Source: Nematostella vectensis (taxonomy: Eukaryota > Cnidaria > Anthozoa > Actiniaria > Edwardsiidae). Taken from it: a stretch of 64,000 bases of DNA. A program made the position numbers and the translations under genes. Where the stretch lies: positions 7,109,015 through 7,173,014 of the forward strand of contig NC_064048.1 in NCBI RefSeq assembly GCF_932526225.1, read 5' to 3'. Each line of letters starts with the position of its first letter. Positions within the stretch are counted from its first letter, which is position 1. Positions 25,565 to 37,500 of the stretch are shown here, in pieces. The notes under the pieces are model-generated. The model did not search any database, was not told where the DNA came from, and saw only the letters and a program-made list of their open reading frames with translations.

Positions 25565-25800
25565 AAAAGCCGCATTGTCACCAGTTTTCATTCCGGTAGA
25601 TTATGTAACAATCTCCGATGATTTTTAACGGAAACTGCGGAAAATATTTCAAAATTTTAAAAGCAGTGTGTCTTTTGTAAGTTTCTTCGAGGATTTGACT
25701 GATAATTTAGAGCGGATGGCCCGTTTTATAGCGCGGATTCTAATAGATTCTTTTGTCTTTTGCCGGTTGAGGTTTCCGACGGACCTCCGGAAGTAAACTG
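25565..25800. mobile_element. MITE, family C (copy 1)
   Basis: It matches the element at 54588-54842 through most of its length, including AAAGCCGC.TTGTCACCAG at the left and GGACCTCCGGAAGTAAACTG near the right. In this copy the right terminal repeat has diverged, so the right end is uncertain. Confidence 0.75.
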
Positions 25801-26103
25801 AGGCCATCACAAGCTATCAGTTCCACAGCTCTGTAAACTCAGTCAGCTCCTTTAGCTGCTCCTCTACCTTCACGCTCGGTAAAATCTCGCCAGAGAGAAA
25901 TATTTGGCATGAGTGGTTCCGTCTCAGGCGTGTAGCTAGGAGTACACCCCCACCCCCTTCCCCTTCATCAAGTAATAACCGCCTGCATTTCGTGCTTGAT
26001 CGCGTGGTGATATGATCGCGGGCTCAGGCCATAACCCTCCACACGCAAATCGTATTCCGTCGGGTCTGCTCTGTCTCGCCGGATGCTGGAGTAAACCATC
26101 ACG

Positions 26104-27126
26104 CTAAATGTCCATTATTGACACTGTCTCTGCTTTTGCTGGCTCAGAATGCACAAAGATATTAAGGGATTGTTTGCGCTTCATGTTGCTTGGTTCGGAT
26201 TTCGTGGATAAGTCACAAATCTCCATGAGATTTGCTGATAATCCAGCAACACCAGTTTTCAACTGATCTTTAAATTGATCTTGTACATCAACAAGGTCAG
26301 CTTCTTTAGCTGACCTTACAGCCGGCTTTAATTCTGCAACGGTTCTATTTTCAACAAATTTCGGCGCTAGCTCCCCAGTGATTGGAGGAAGCTTGTTTTC
26401 GATCCGGTCACGTCCAAGGAGCTTAGGCGTGGGCGTATTATTGGGTGATGTTACTCCGCTCTCGTTCGGTAAGGGCGATACTGATAAGTCTTTGTAATAA
26501 TATCCCTTATCACTCTGATTACATATTATTTTTGTATCCTCTATGTCATTGCCTACACTTGTTGTGTATTGCTCGTAGTACAAAACCGCCGGCACACTCT
26601 TACTACGACCTACTTTGCGTACAGTTGGTACTTTGTGTACGATAGGCCTCGCTGTATTTCCATTCCTTGCATTTTCTGATACATCCCGTTTATATGTACT
26701 CATACCATCACGAAGAACACCCTCTCCAATTCCCAAATCGCATATATCTGTATCAAAATCACGATCATCTTTGTTTGCGTAAAGCGTTAAGTCGGCTTGG
26801 TTATGTACTTGAACGCTTTTTGATCGCAGCTGCCTTGATGTCCTCTTGAAAGCTGGCGAAGGGCGTTCACCTGAAAGTGTGCTATCTGATTTTCGTTTTT
26901 CGCTCTCGAGTCTTTTATCTCGTTTGACTTGTTTGATTCGTTCCAACTGCTTGCGGATTGCCTCTTGTTCCTTTGTCATCATTCGACGCACAATCTTCTC
27001 TTGTGAACTCAAAGTACGAAGGGTGTTCCCCAACTTGTTTGCCTCAACTTTGTTTGTGTGAGACTCGACATCAAACATCTTTGAGTTTGTAAGTCTAAAG
27101 CCATTTTGCCTCTTGCCGGATTCCAT
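26104..27126 (-). CDS. P4: unnamed basic protein, diverged P-family member
   Basis: An intronless open frame of 340 residues with ATG at 27126. I do not recognise a named family. The N-terminal region, residues about 20-80 (SHTNKVEANKLGNTLRTLS then IRKQLERIKQVKRDKRLESEKRK), can be aligned with the N-terminal helical segment of P1 (THRLNEIETFRLQERIRS then NLNKIKKVK and ERRK), so I infer a distant paralogue. The rest is basic and low complexity, with repeated RSKSV motifs (near residues 98 and 175). It lacks the C-terminal YDARP/TMQMT block of P1 and P2. No membrane or signal segment is seen. Its frame is open for 340 codons, but expression has not been shown. Confidence 0.65.
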   Translation of the reverse strand: MESGKRQNGFRLTNSKMFDVESHTNKVEANKLGNTLRTLSSQEKIVRRMMTKEQEAIRKQLERIKQVKRDKRLESEKRKSDSTLSGERPSPAFKRTSRQLRSKSVQVHNQADLTLYANKDDRDFDTDICDLGIGEGVLRDGMSTYKRDVSENARNGNTARPIVHKVPTVRKVGRSKSVPAVLYYEQYTTSVGNDIEDTKIICNQSDKGYYYKDLSVSPLPNESGVTSPNNTPTPKLLGRDRIENKLPPITGELAPKFVENRTVAELKPAVRSAKEADLVDVQDQFKDQLKTGVAGLSANLMEICDLSTKSEPSNMKRKQSLNIFVHSEPAKAETVSIMDI

Positions 27127-28168
27127 AACTCGCGTCTATCTAGCTAATTCTGGCAACACGGTTCAAGTTATAGCATGATCGAAGAGAATCCCGCTGACCT
27201 TTGACATTGATGACGGAGTGGATGTTTTCCACATCTGTTTTCATTCATGCACATTTCAAAGACACAGGTATCCCACCTTTGATAAGCAACATTGCTTCTG
27301 TTGCAAAACAGGCACAAGAAAAGCGTGAGCGCATCACCGCCCTTATCATATAAGCAATTGCTTTTGTTTTTGCCAGTTTGCCGCTGTTGTGCAATATAAC
27401 TTTCCATCAGTTTTACTGGTCCACAAGGCACTACGGCCCCACATCAAGTCCCCCCATGTGTGTATTGTTAGTAAGCATTGTCACTGGGGGTGGCCACTGC
27501 TAGAGGGCTTATTGTGTCCCCAGTGGTTCGCTTACGTCCCTTCGATTCTTAATAGCGTAAAGTACTGCAACATGTACCTTCGGTTTTACTGTCCTTATAG
27601 CCGAGAAGGCTAAAAACACAGGAGAAATATTTCCATCTCCTGTGACACAAGGCATAAACTCGGAAAAATTCACAGTCCGGGCCAGTATTCAACCTATACC
27701 AGCCACAGCGGTGAACCCATGCTTTCACGCGGACTTCCTGTTGCTCTCGTTACATAGTGCGTGTAGTTATGTGCGGGTGTGTGTGGCATACGAATACGTG
27801 TACAAATTAGTGTCATGAAGTACTGCACGGGGGTCTTCACGGGGCCTACCATGAGCGTTCGCGTCATTTATAAAGAACTGAAGAATATTCATTATCATTA
27901 TGTGTGCATGTCTACATGCAAAAAATAAGATTAATAAGAAGCGCTTGGTTCGTTTGGCATTAGTAATGTATATCAATCAATGCCTGTCGTTTTTCTAAAT
28001 GGTCTAAAAGAGGCTGGGCGAGCGCGCGGGAAACCTGTGATATTCTAAAACGTTTGGAGTTAGGCTCCATTTCCAAAATCGTAGTAAACACGAATTCCTG
28101 CAAGTTTACTTAGAAATTCCCGACTTAAAAAGCTCTAGAGCGATAAAAAAGCAAGAAAAAAATAAATA

Positions 28169-28259
<91 letters not shown>

Positions 28260-28502
28260 GTAGTAGCAGTAGCAGTAGTAATGTCCGCCCGTGAGAGAGC
28301 TAGTGCAAGTGTGAGGAGCGCCCCGAGCGAAGTCAGGGCGGACGGGGCTGCTCTGAAACCCAACAAAACCGCGCAAGCAACAAAAAACGCACGCCGTTCC
28401 ATAGCGCTAATACGGGCTTCCTGTGGATGCGACACATTCTCGCTTTACCACGTGACCATTACCTGCGCGCCTGCGCTACACATTTCCTTCCACCATGACA
28501 AG
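27127..28502. other. Intergenic, probable divergent promoter region
   Basis: It separates the divergent starts of P4 and PATL1. It holds an AAT microsatellite (28161-28281), a CCACGTGACC E-box-like site at 28449-28458 and a GC-rich stretch just before PATL1. No coding feature is supported. Confidence 0.5.
28161..28281. repeat. (AAT)n microsatellite
   Basis: About 30 AAT triplets followed by TAG/CAG variants. Apparent Ile- or Tyr-rich frames over it are artefacts. Confidence 0.95.
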
Positions 28503-28509
28503 ATGGCGG
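28497..28509 (+). promoter_or_regulatory. YY1-like motif over the PATL1 start codon
   Basis: GACAAGATGGCGG contains the AAGATGGCGG core recognised by YY1 in vertebrates, with the ATG being the PATL1 start. The same motif covers the CIAO3 start at 52522. Binding in this organism is an inference. Confidence 0.45.
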
Positions 28510-31500
28510 GCGAATCTTTTTTTGGATTCAACACGCAAATGCCAGTAAGTTTTACTAACTTAATAGCCAAACGCTAGTCTTTCTTACACCAAGACCTTTT
28601 ACAGCTTTCCCGGTATCTCTATTCAATTTTATTTTTATTGCTTTGCAGTCTTTCGAAGACGAGGAATTAGAAAAACTTGACCCCACTTTGAAGAACTTGG
28701 ATGATGACTATGATTTGCTTAACGAAGATACTTTTGGCTCCGGAGCACTAGGTAAAAATACACTCGTGCTTTTTATAACACGAGGGAATGATGGCTGTCT
28801 TCATTTATTGCTTTACCGAATTTCTTACTAGTTTCGATTTTCACGTGTTTGAACGCAGCAGAGGTTCTTGAGCGAGGCGAAAGTAGTTTCACTTTTGTTT
28901 TATATGAACTTGCACTTACAAATTATAGTTGTTGTATGTTCCTGGCTCAAGTATAATCGATGCTTTCCAAGCCTTGTTAAGAATGTATTATCCTGTTATA
29001 TTTTGGTGCCATTTTTGTTTGTTGTAAAGGCTGTAACTATCAGTGAGTTATTATATCCTTTTTGTTTTGGTTTTACTTTATTGTATTAATTCCACTCGTT
29101 GTAGTACTCAGCTACATACACTTTTTTACAGAAGTTTCAAAGGAACCGTGAAGCAGAGCACTCATTTACTGTTTAAAAATAATTGATATTCTTTTAATTT
29201 ATTCACGATAAAAAGCAAATTTACAGTACATATTTACCTCTGAGACTGTTCCAAAATTTAGTTTAGCCAATTATTGAATAATTTACTCTTTATCATTAAA
29301 ATTACCTAGATATACTCTGATAAACGATGCTTTCCTATACCGTAAAAATAGTATTAGCTGTCAATAATTACTTTAGATAGATTTTAATTAAACATTTATA
29401 CATTGAACATGTTCTTTGTTAATACACACATCTACTGTAGCCATGTACACATAGTGTAAATAAGGTTTCACTTGGAGTGTCATAACCTGTTTTGCTGTAT
29501 TAATTTATTAACACTCCGATACAGAATTTTCTGGCTTAAATGATGTAAGGTGAACTCATTTGAAACATGTTTCTATTCTGACATACTGTAGCAGTCTTGG
29601 TCTTGCTTTGAGAAACGAAAATGTGGAAATTATCAAGTCTAAAATAATTCCTTATTCTTTTTTTATATATTTTTGTTATCATTGTTTTATTTTACTGTCC
29701 TGGTAGTCACCACATTGCCTACATGTTTTCCATACTTTCCTTGTAGTCAACACATTGCCTACATGTTTTCCATACTCTCCTGGTAGTTACCACATTGCCT
29801 ATATGTTTTTCTTACTCTCCTGGTAGTCAACACATTGCCTACGTATTTTTCTTACTCTCCTGGTAGTCACCACATTGCCTACGTGTTTTTCATACTCTCC
29901 TGGTAGTCACCACATTGCCTACGTGTTTTCATACTTTCCTGATAGTCACCACATTGCCTACATGTTTTTCATACTTTCCTGGTAGTTACCACATTGCCTA
30001 TGTGTTTTTCATACTCTCTTGGTAGTCACCACATTGCCTACATGTTTTTCATACTCCTGGTAGTCACCACATTGCCTACATGTTTTTCATACTCCTGGTA
30101 GTCACCACATTGCCTACATGTTTTTCATACTCTCCTGGTAGTCAACACATTGCCTACATGTTTTTCATACTCTCCTGGTAGTCACCACATTGCCTACGTG
30201 TTTTTTATACTCTCCTGATAGTCACCACGTTGCCTATGTATTTTTCATACTCTTTGTTAGTCACCACATTGCCTACATGTTTTTCATACTCTCCTGATAG
30301 TCACCACATTGCCTATATGTTTTTCTTACTCTCCTGGTAGTCAACACATTGCCTACATATTTTTCTTACTCTCCTGGTAGTCACCATATTGCCTACGTGT
30401 TTTTCATACTCTCCTGGTAGTCACCACATTGCCTACATGTTTTTCATACTCTCCTGATAGTCACCACATTGCCTATGTGTTTTTCAGAGGATGACTGGGA
30501 GATTGCGCACAAGAAGCTTGCAGGTATTGACCTTGACAAAGCAACAAATCAATCCTTAGTCAGCAAGAACGAGCACTGTCGTCAGAAAGTGGGCGTGACT
30601 GAAGATGATGATGATGATGAGGCTAACTTGGAACAGGAAGAGGTAAAAAAGTCTTTGAGTGGCTTGTATTCTTTGGTACACATGGCTTGCATTTCTACTA
30701 TACCCTGGATTTTAATTTGTGAAACGATGCAGGTTGTAGCAATACAATGCAGTTTTAGTATTTTTTTTCATTGCATGTTACTTTTTCTCTCTCTCCAGGA
30801 GATTCTCGAGCAGACCCTGGCTAAGTTGGTTGATGAGGATGATGATACCCCTAAGCCATACACATCATCTGGATATAAGGTAGTTATTTGGTAAGGGAGT
30901 GTTCATTAAATACACCAAGGGGGGATGGAAGATATTGATGGGGGATATTGATCAGAGCCCCACCAAAAGGGGGGGCTCTGATAAAAAAAGGCCCTCTAAG
31001 GGAAAAATAAAGACAATTTTGGGGTTCAGTAAAGGGGGGGGGGCAAAAAAAATGTTTACAATGAAAGGGCGGCTCTGAAATTTTTAGGTGTCTTAATAAA
31101 AATCTTCCCCCCCTCCCCCCCTCTGTGTTATTAATGAACACTTGTAAAGAAAGCATGCACGAATAGATAATGAGATCACCTTCAGAAAGGGGAAGGCCAG
31201 CGCAGCATATGCTAAGCTGAGAGAGCGGCTGTGGGACAACCATCACGTATCGCTCAAGGTTAAAGGCAAGGTCTATCGAGCAGTTGTCTTATCTGCCCTA
31301 GTATACGGTGCAGAAACATGGACTGTATATCGCAGCCAGGTGAAAAATTTACATGCATATATGATGCGACATCTGAGAGAAATAATGAAAATTACTTGGA
31401 TGGATAAAGTCACAAACAAAGAGATATACAAGAGGACCGGATTACGGTCAATGGCTGACACACTCATTGAGAAAAATCTCAGATGGACTGGGCATGTTCA

Positions 31501-34500
31501 CCGCATGGACACTGACAGATTGCCTAGGCAGCTGCTCTACTCTCAGCTCACGACAGGGACCAGGAATCAGGGTCGGCCTAGACTCAGGTTCAAAGATGTG
31601 GTAAAGAGGAACCTGAAGTGGAGGGATATAAGCTCAAACTCTTGGCAAACCACTGCTCGGGATCGTCCAGCATGGAGAGTTAAGATCAAAGGACCAACAC
31701 AATAGAACAGTCATCGTCGCCTCGACGGACTGCCAATGATGAATGAAAGAAAGCATGCACATCTTTTGGATATAAGATACTGTCTGTTATAAAAGGCTAT
31801 CAACAAGCGTTTACCATGCTGCCATGTTACTTATTCCTTATTCCGATTCACAAATGTCCATATCCATCAGCTTATCAAGCATGTTACTAAATATACTTTA
31901 ATATGCCAGCAATATACAATTCTAACCCTACTTTATTTTGCTGTACTGTACATGTCACTACAGATGAAGCTCTCTTAGCGACTGTTAATGACCTCAATTT
32001 CAAACCACCAACAAAGTTTTTCTTTTGTTTTTAAGCTTTTGTTAGAGACCAGCTCTTTGACAACCTCAATTTTTAGTTCCCAAAGGTGGTTGCTTACTAG
32101 AGCTTGGACTGTACTTTTTCCTCATTCTATATATTTTATAGGTTTTTATGAATGCAAAATGTGTACAGAGACACTGGTTGTTACTGTGCTTTCCGACATA
32201 TTTGTTGTGGTTTGCTAGGTGCCAAAGCACAAGTCAATAAACCATTATTTAGTATTATAAATACCTATGTTGTGGTGTGTTAATTGCAGGATATTCCCCC
32301 TATGCCATCTGCTTGGAATGGGTCTTCTCCATTATCCAGCCCGACATCAGCCACATCTCTACAAGAACTGGTGAGGTTTGGTTGAAACAAAGAAATAACT
32401 CACTTTATATATAAGGGAAACGGAGTAAACAAGGGAATAACTGGTTCCTGTAGAAAAAATCAATAAACCCAAGTTGTTGATTTCTCAAAGTAGAATCTAA
32501 TACAGAATCACTGAATACTTGTACTGTATTTGACTCTGCCAAATGTTCATATTTATTAAGACTTATTGGTAGCTTTACTTTTAAGAAGCCTGGAAAAGGT
32601 CCAGTAAGGACCAAAACATAAATCTTGTATATGTTTCTTGTCTTTAATCTGTGTCATCAAAAAGCAATAAAAACTATTGTGATGAATCAACAATTAACGG
32701 CATGGTACTATAGCAATACATGTAGCAATACATGTTGCTCAAATCCTAATACACATTGCAACTGCATGCATACCAATCTGCATCCCTCTAAAGTAACACT
32801 GGCCAACATACAGCCTGTTCCAATACAGTTCACTTCTTAATCTTTCATTTTCTTATTGCAGGGGCGGATCTAGCTTTTCGCTAAAGGGGGGGTTTGGTTC
32901 AGTGACAAACGGGGGAGGGGGTATTTTTTTATGTTACATATGGCTTATTGGCAGCCCAAAGGGGGGTTTAAACCCCTTTTCGAGTAAAAATGAGCAAAAA
33001 ACACCACTTTTTCACCACAGATTTGATAACAAGAACTATTTAATAATGCATCAATTTAGTTGTCATAAAATCAAAATTTGTATTTTTTGTAACCCTCGAA
33101 ATTCAACAAGTTCAGCAAAATTTTTATCTGTAATTTTTGAAAATTATTCCACTAGCAAAGTTACTGTAGGCTGTGGTGTGGCTATCTGAGGTGTCTACTC
33201 GTTCCGCTTATTCATTGTCGTTGACATTACAGTTCTTGAAAAAAGATATTTGGCGTAATAAAAAAAAGTTGCCCTTCTTCTATGTCGTTGAGCTCCATTC
33301 TCCCAGCGTGCTCACACCAAAACTCCAAGTTACGAAAATTTTGCGATTCAGCTCCACCTTTGGGAATTGAGTCCATGCATGGAGCAGCCCCACTCTCTCT
33401 AAATGTTAATTTTGATTGTGTACAGTATTGAATTAATGAACTTTTCAAATTTGTGCAATCAACCACCAACTCAGCTGGGTGTTCTTGCTGGTCAATAATA
33501 ACCTGAACCTTGTTTGGTTTTTTCGAAAAAGTAAACTAATTATCGAGTTTTGTCTCTTTTCCCCTTTTTCTACCACGGACGTCAGCAGTTCGCCATAAAA
33601 CATGTTTTTACGGCGAACTGCCTCTGTCCTCGGTATTTAACTCTCCCCCTAGATCTGCTATATTATGCTATTAAAAATTCCAATATAATTCCTAATACAT
33701 GGTTACTGCATTACTGTATGTTACATACATGCTATTTTTTTTTTTTTGTGTGTGACTTCAGATTTCTCCTTCTTCTAACATCTGGGCTTCCCCTGATCGT
33801 GTTAACAAAGAACGGGTTGTTGATGCATTGTCAGGCAATCGGGTCCCATATGACAGAAAACACACCCCTGGCCGACGCCCTTACTCTCCAGCATTTGAGG
33901 TTTGTAGAAAGTGTAGTAAGTGTAACTAATTGATTGTGAAGTGGTCTCATAGATTTGAGCTTGGTTACAGTGCACATCTATAATGTAGTTTAATGTTTGA
34001 TATCCATACTGTTTTTTTATACTTATACTTAGTTATACTTAGCTGCATTTCACATTTAGCACTTACTCCAGGTGATCCTGCTTGTAGTACGTTTTGATGT
34101 TGTTTTATCAGAGATCAAACCTGCTGTAGAAAAGGTGTCCTTATTTTTCTATACTTTATTTGATTTTGCTGTTTGACCTTGGGTAAGATAGTTAAAATAT
34201 TAAACAGTCCCTTGCTTATCCCTTATTCCCTGCTATAGAATCAGGTTTTGTTTAATGCCCTCCCTTTACAACCCATATGAAGTCCCTACTCAAGCAAGGG
34301 AGCACGGCAGAATGTGTTTTGTTTACCGAAACTGCGGTTCTGATTGGCTTAGAGCCATCACGCCCACCACAGTTTCACTCCCCTCTATTTTTCTCGCCTC
34401 TCCGAGGCTTGCAATGCACTTTGTGCATCCTTCGTCGGCACTTCGTGCTGACACTACGCATATCCAATATCTTCGGGCCAATGATACGATCAAAGACCCT

Positions 34501-37500
34501 GTTGACAAACATAATCCACTTCATAATCCGAGCCCCACACCCCCAACAGCGCAACTGATAACTCCCCTTACAAAACTAACACACATGATGTCCTGCATAG
34601 CAAAGTGGTTTATTTTTGTAACAATCTCAATCGCGCGGTAAATGAACACATTCTGTGTTTGAATGTACAGTACATGTATACACTTTCATGGATCCTACAG
34701 TAAAACAGTACCTGATAAAACAAGGAATGTTGTATTTCTTACCGTTATTTAAACCTTATTACCAGAATATCGAAGAACGATGACAACTACATTTCAATTG
34801 TGCTTCCAGGATGATGCTATTATCAAAGCTATGCCAAAGCCAGAAAACCTCCTACCTCCTAGCAGCTTTATCAAAAAGCCACCCGTCAACGCTATTCGCC
34901 TTGAAGACCTTGAAAAGGAGTTCTCCCATAACACTCCACCAAGAGCCCAAGTAGATCCTAGGATAGCAACACCCTCTTCAGGCAGAATCAGACCGCCACC
35001 TGGAATACCACACCCATTAATGACACCCCAGGGCTACATGCAAGGTTCGACGTCACCCAACATTATGCAGCGCACTCCACAGGGACAAGGCATGGTTAGG
35101 GGGCAGCCACACCCAATGATGACACCTCAGAGGCCACCATCACCTAACATGATGCGTCACACCCCTCAGGGGCCTGTCATGGTAAGGCTCTACATGTAAC
35201 AAGCAATGCCCACTGGAATACCCTAAGTCTTGTCCACACCTAACATGTCACGAGAAGCCCCTCAGGGGCCTATCATGGCAAGGATCTACATGTACCAAAG
35301 TATATGCATTTTATTATATTTGCACTTTTCACCACAACTTTGAAGGGTGCATCTGAAATATTATGAAAGGTATTGAAGAGGGTACCAATCTGTTTCGTTG
35401 TATTGTAGCTCCAATAAAAAAATCATTCTTTCAAATTTCAATTTGAAAGTGTACAAAGCACATTTATTTCATACTTTTGGATGATAAACTATGCTACTTG
35501 TGTTGTATTTTAGCAGCAGCATCGACCCTATCCAATGCCCCCTCAGATGTTCCAAGGCCGGCAGATGGCAGGCAAGCACCCCCTTCCCAGTATGGGCAGC
35601 CCAATACAGGGCTTTATGCGCACCCCTCCACCGCAGTTCCAGAGGCCGCCTGTTCCCATGATGCACTCTGATCCAGGTATGTGGATTTCTTATAGTATGA
35701 ATATCTATCTTTTACTTGTCTGTACTGAGATACTCTACTGTAGAGACTTAGTGTGAAGTGTTGGCTATAAGTACTATTATGTAGATAAACAAACGTTTAT
35801 CAGGTCGGTCCGGTGTAATAGTTTGTCAGCATAGTGGGTCTCTCACCTCTGCTTAAATGCGTTGATAGCTGGTGGAGACACTGAAAGTATCTTTATGTTT
35901 CTTGGCCTTAAATTTGAATTGTTGAAAGTACTGTACAGTATATAGACTAATTAGAGCCTTGTGTTCCAACTTTCTGAGGTAGCTCCGTAGTAATGCAAGC
36001 AATTGTAATGTAGAAGCAGGTCACCTGTGCTAAACCTGATTAACCTAATGATAAGTAAGATATATACAGTATATACTGTACCCTCCACAAGTAAGTCAGC
36101 GTGTTTGTGTATGACATCACTAACACTGTGTTACACTTGTGGCACAGCCAGTGACCAACACTCACTGTTTTCATGTCTCGTTTTGAGGATGGCAGCATGC
36201 TGAGTATGATCATGTGTTCTCTAAAACACTGTGCACATGGCTTTACCCATGGCATGTGCACCAGATGAGGAACATACATACCCTCAACTGTCTTCTAAAA
36301 ATACACTACAGTTACTGATTGGTTATGTGCTCTTGAATCATGAAAAGAAAAAGAAAAGTGGGAATTTACAATGTCAGAATTGATATTTTACTGTGAGGGT
36401 GATCCAGTCTGTAAATGGGATGTTTTAGATGTGAATATCAATATACATATACAGCTAATTTTAAATAAGGCTGCACCCAAAAATCCATGTATCTTAACCT
36501 GCAGTGGTTCATGGGTGAGTAGTCTGCAAGAAGTATTTTTTTTCTATTCTCAGCGCACTTGATGCACCATGGTAACATGATGAACTACCAGATGAACCAG
36601 CGACACCGCTACTCAACACCTCAGCCACACCCCAATCAATACAGGAACTTCCCAAACAACCGCAACCAGTACGACCGAAACTTCCAAGACAGGCGTGGCC
36701 ATTACCTTGATGACAATCGTCACGTCCACCAACAGACGGACTTAGAGAAGAAGATCCATGAGATACTGACATGTGATGAGCATATGGCAGCGCATGATCC
36801 ATATGCTGGGTTAATGACCAGGCGAGAGAAAGAGTGGATCATCAAAATACAGTTGTTGCAGCTAACAAGTAGCATGCCAGATCTGGATGACTTTTATTTC
36901 CAGGTATGTCTAGACTGTTTGTACTATACTGGATGGGCTGGATCTACAGTATGCCTATGGAAAATTTTTGTATCAGTACGGTTTCCCACATGTACCCTCC
37001 TACATAAGTATTAAATATTCTATGGCTAGTTCGGGTGGTAAGGTCACTGTGTATGTTGTAGTTATATTGTACTACACCAAATACACCCTCCACAAGTAAG
37101 TCAGCGTGTTTGTGTTTGACATCACAAACACTGTGTTACACTTGTGGCATAGCCAGTGATCAGCACTCACTGTTTTCATGTCTCGTCTTGAGGATGGCAG
37201 CAGGCTGAGAATGATCATGTGTTCTCTAAAACACCGTGCACATGGCTTTACCCATGGCATGTGCACCAGATGGGGAACATACATAGACTTGACTGTCCTC
37301 TTAGCAGATACCTACACTGACAATGCTACTATTTGAAGAATGTGCATCAGATAGGGAAAATACGTGTAGACATACTGTATAGATTCATTCGAGGTGAAAC
37401 AGGGGACAAATGAACGCTAGATCTAATGCTAAACACGGGATTAGAAACTGACTGTAATGTATTTGGTTTACATACTCTAAGTGCTTCGAAAACAGAGGAA

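Noticed and set aside
28106-28435. Ile- or Tyr-rich minus-strand frames
   Set aside because: They are an AAT microsatellite read in different frames, with no conserved flank.
32862-33660. Possible DNA transposon between GGGGCGGATCTAG and CCCTAGATCTGC
   Set aside because: The inverted match is only about ten bases and inner sequence gives no support; the first motif may be one end of an unrelated dispersed repeat.
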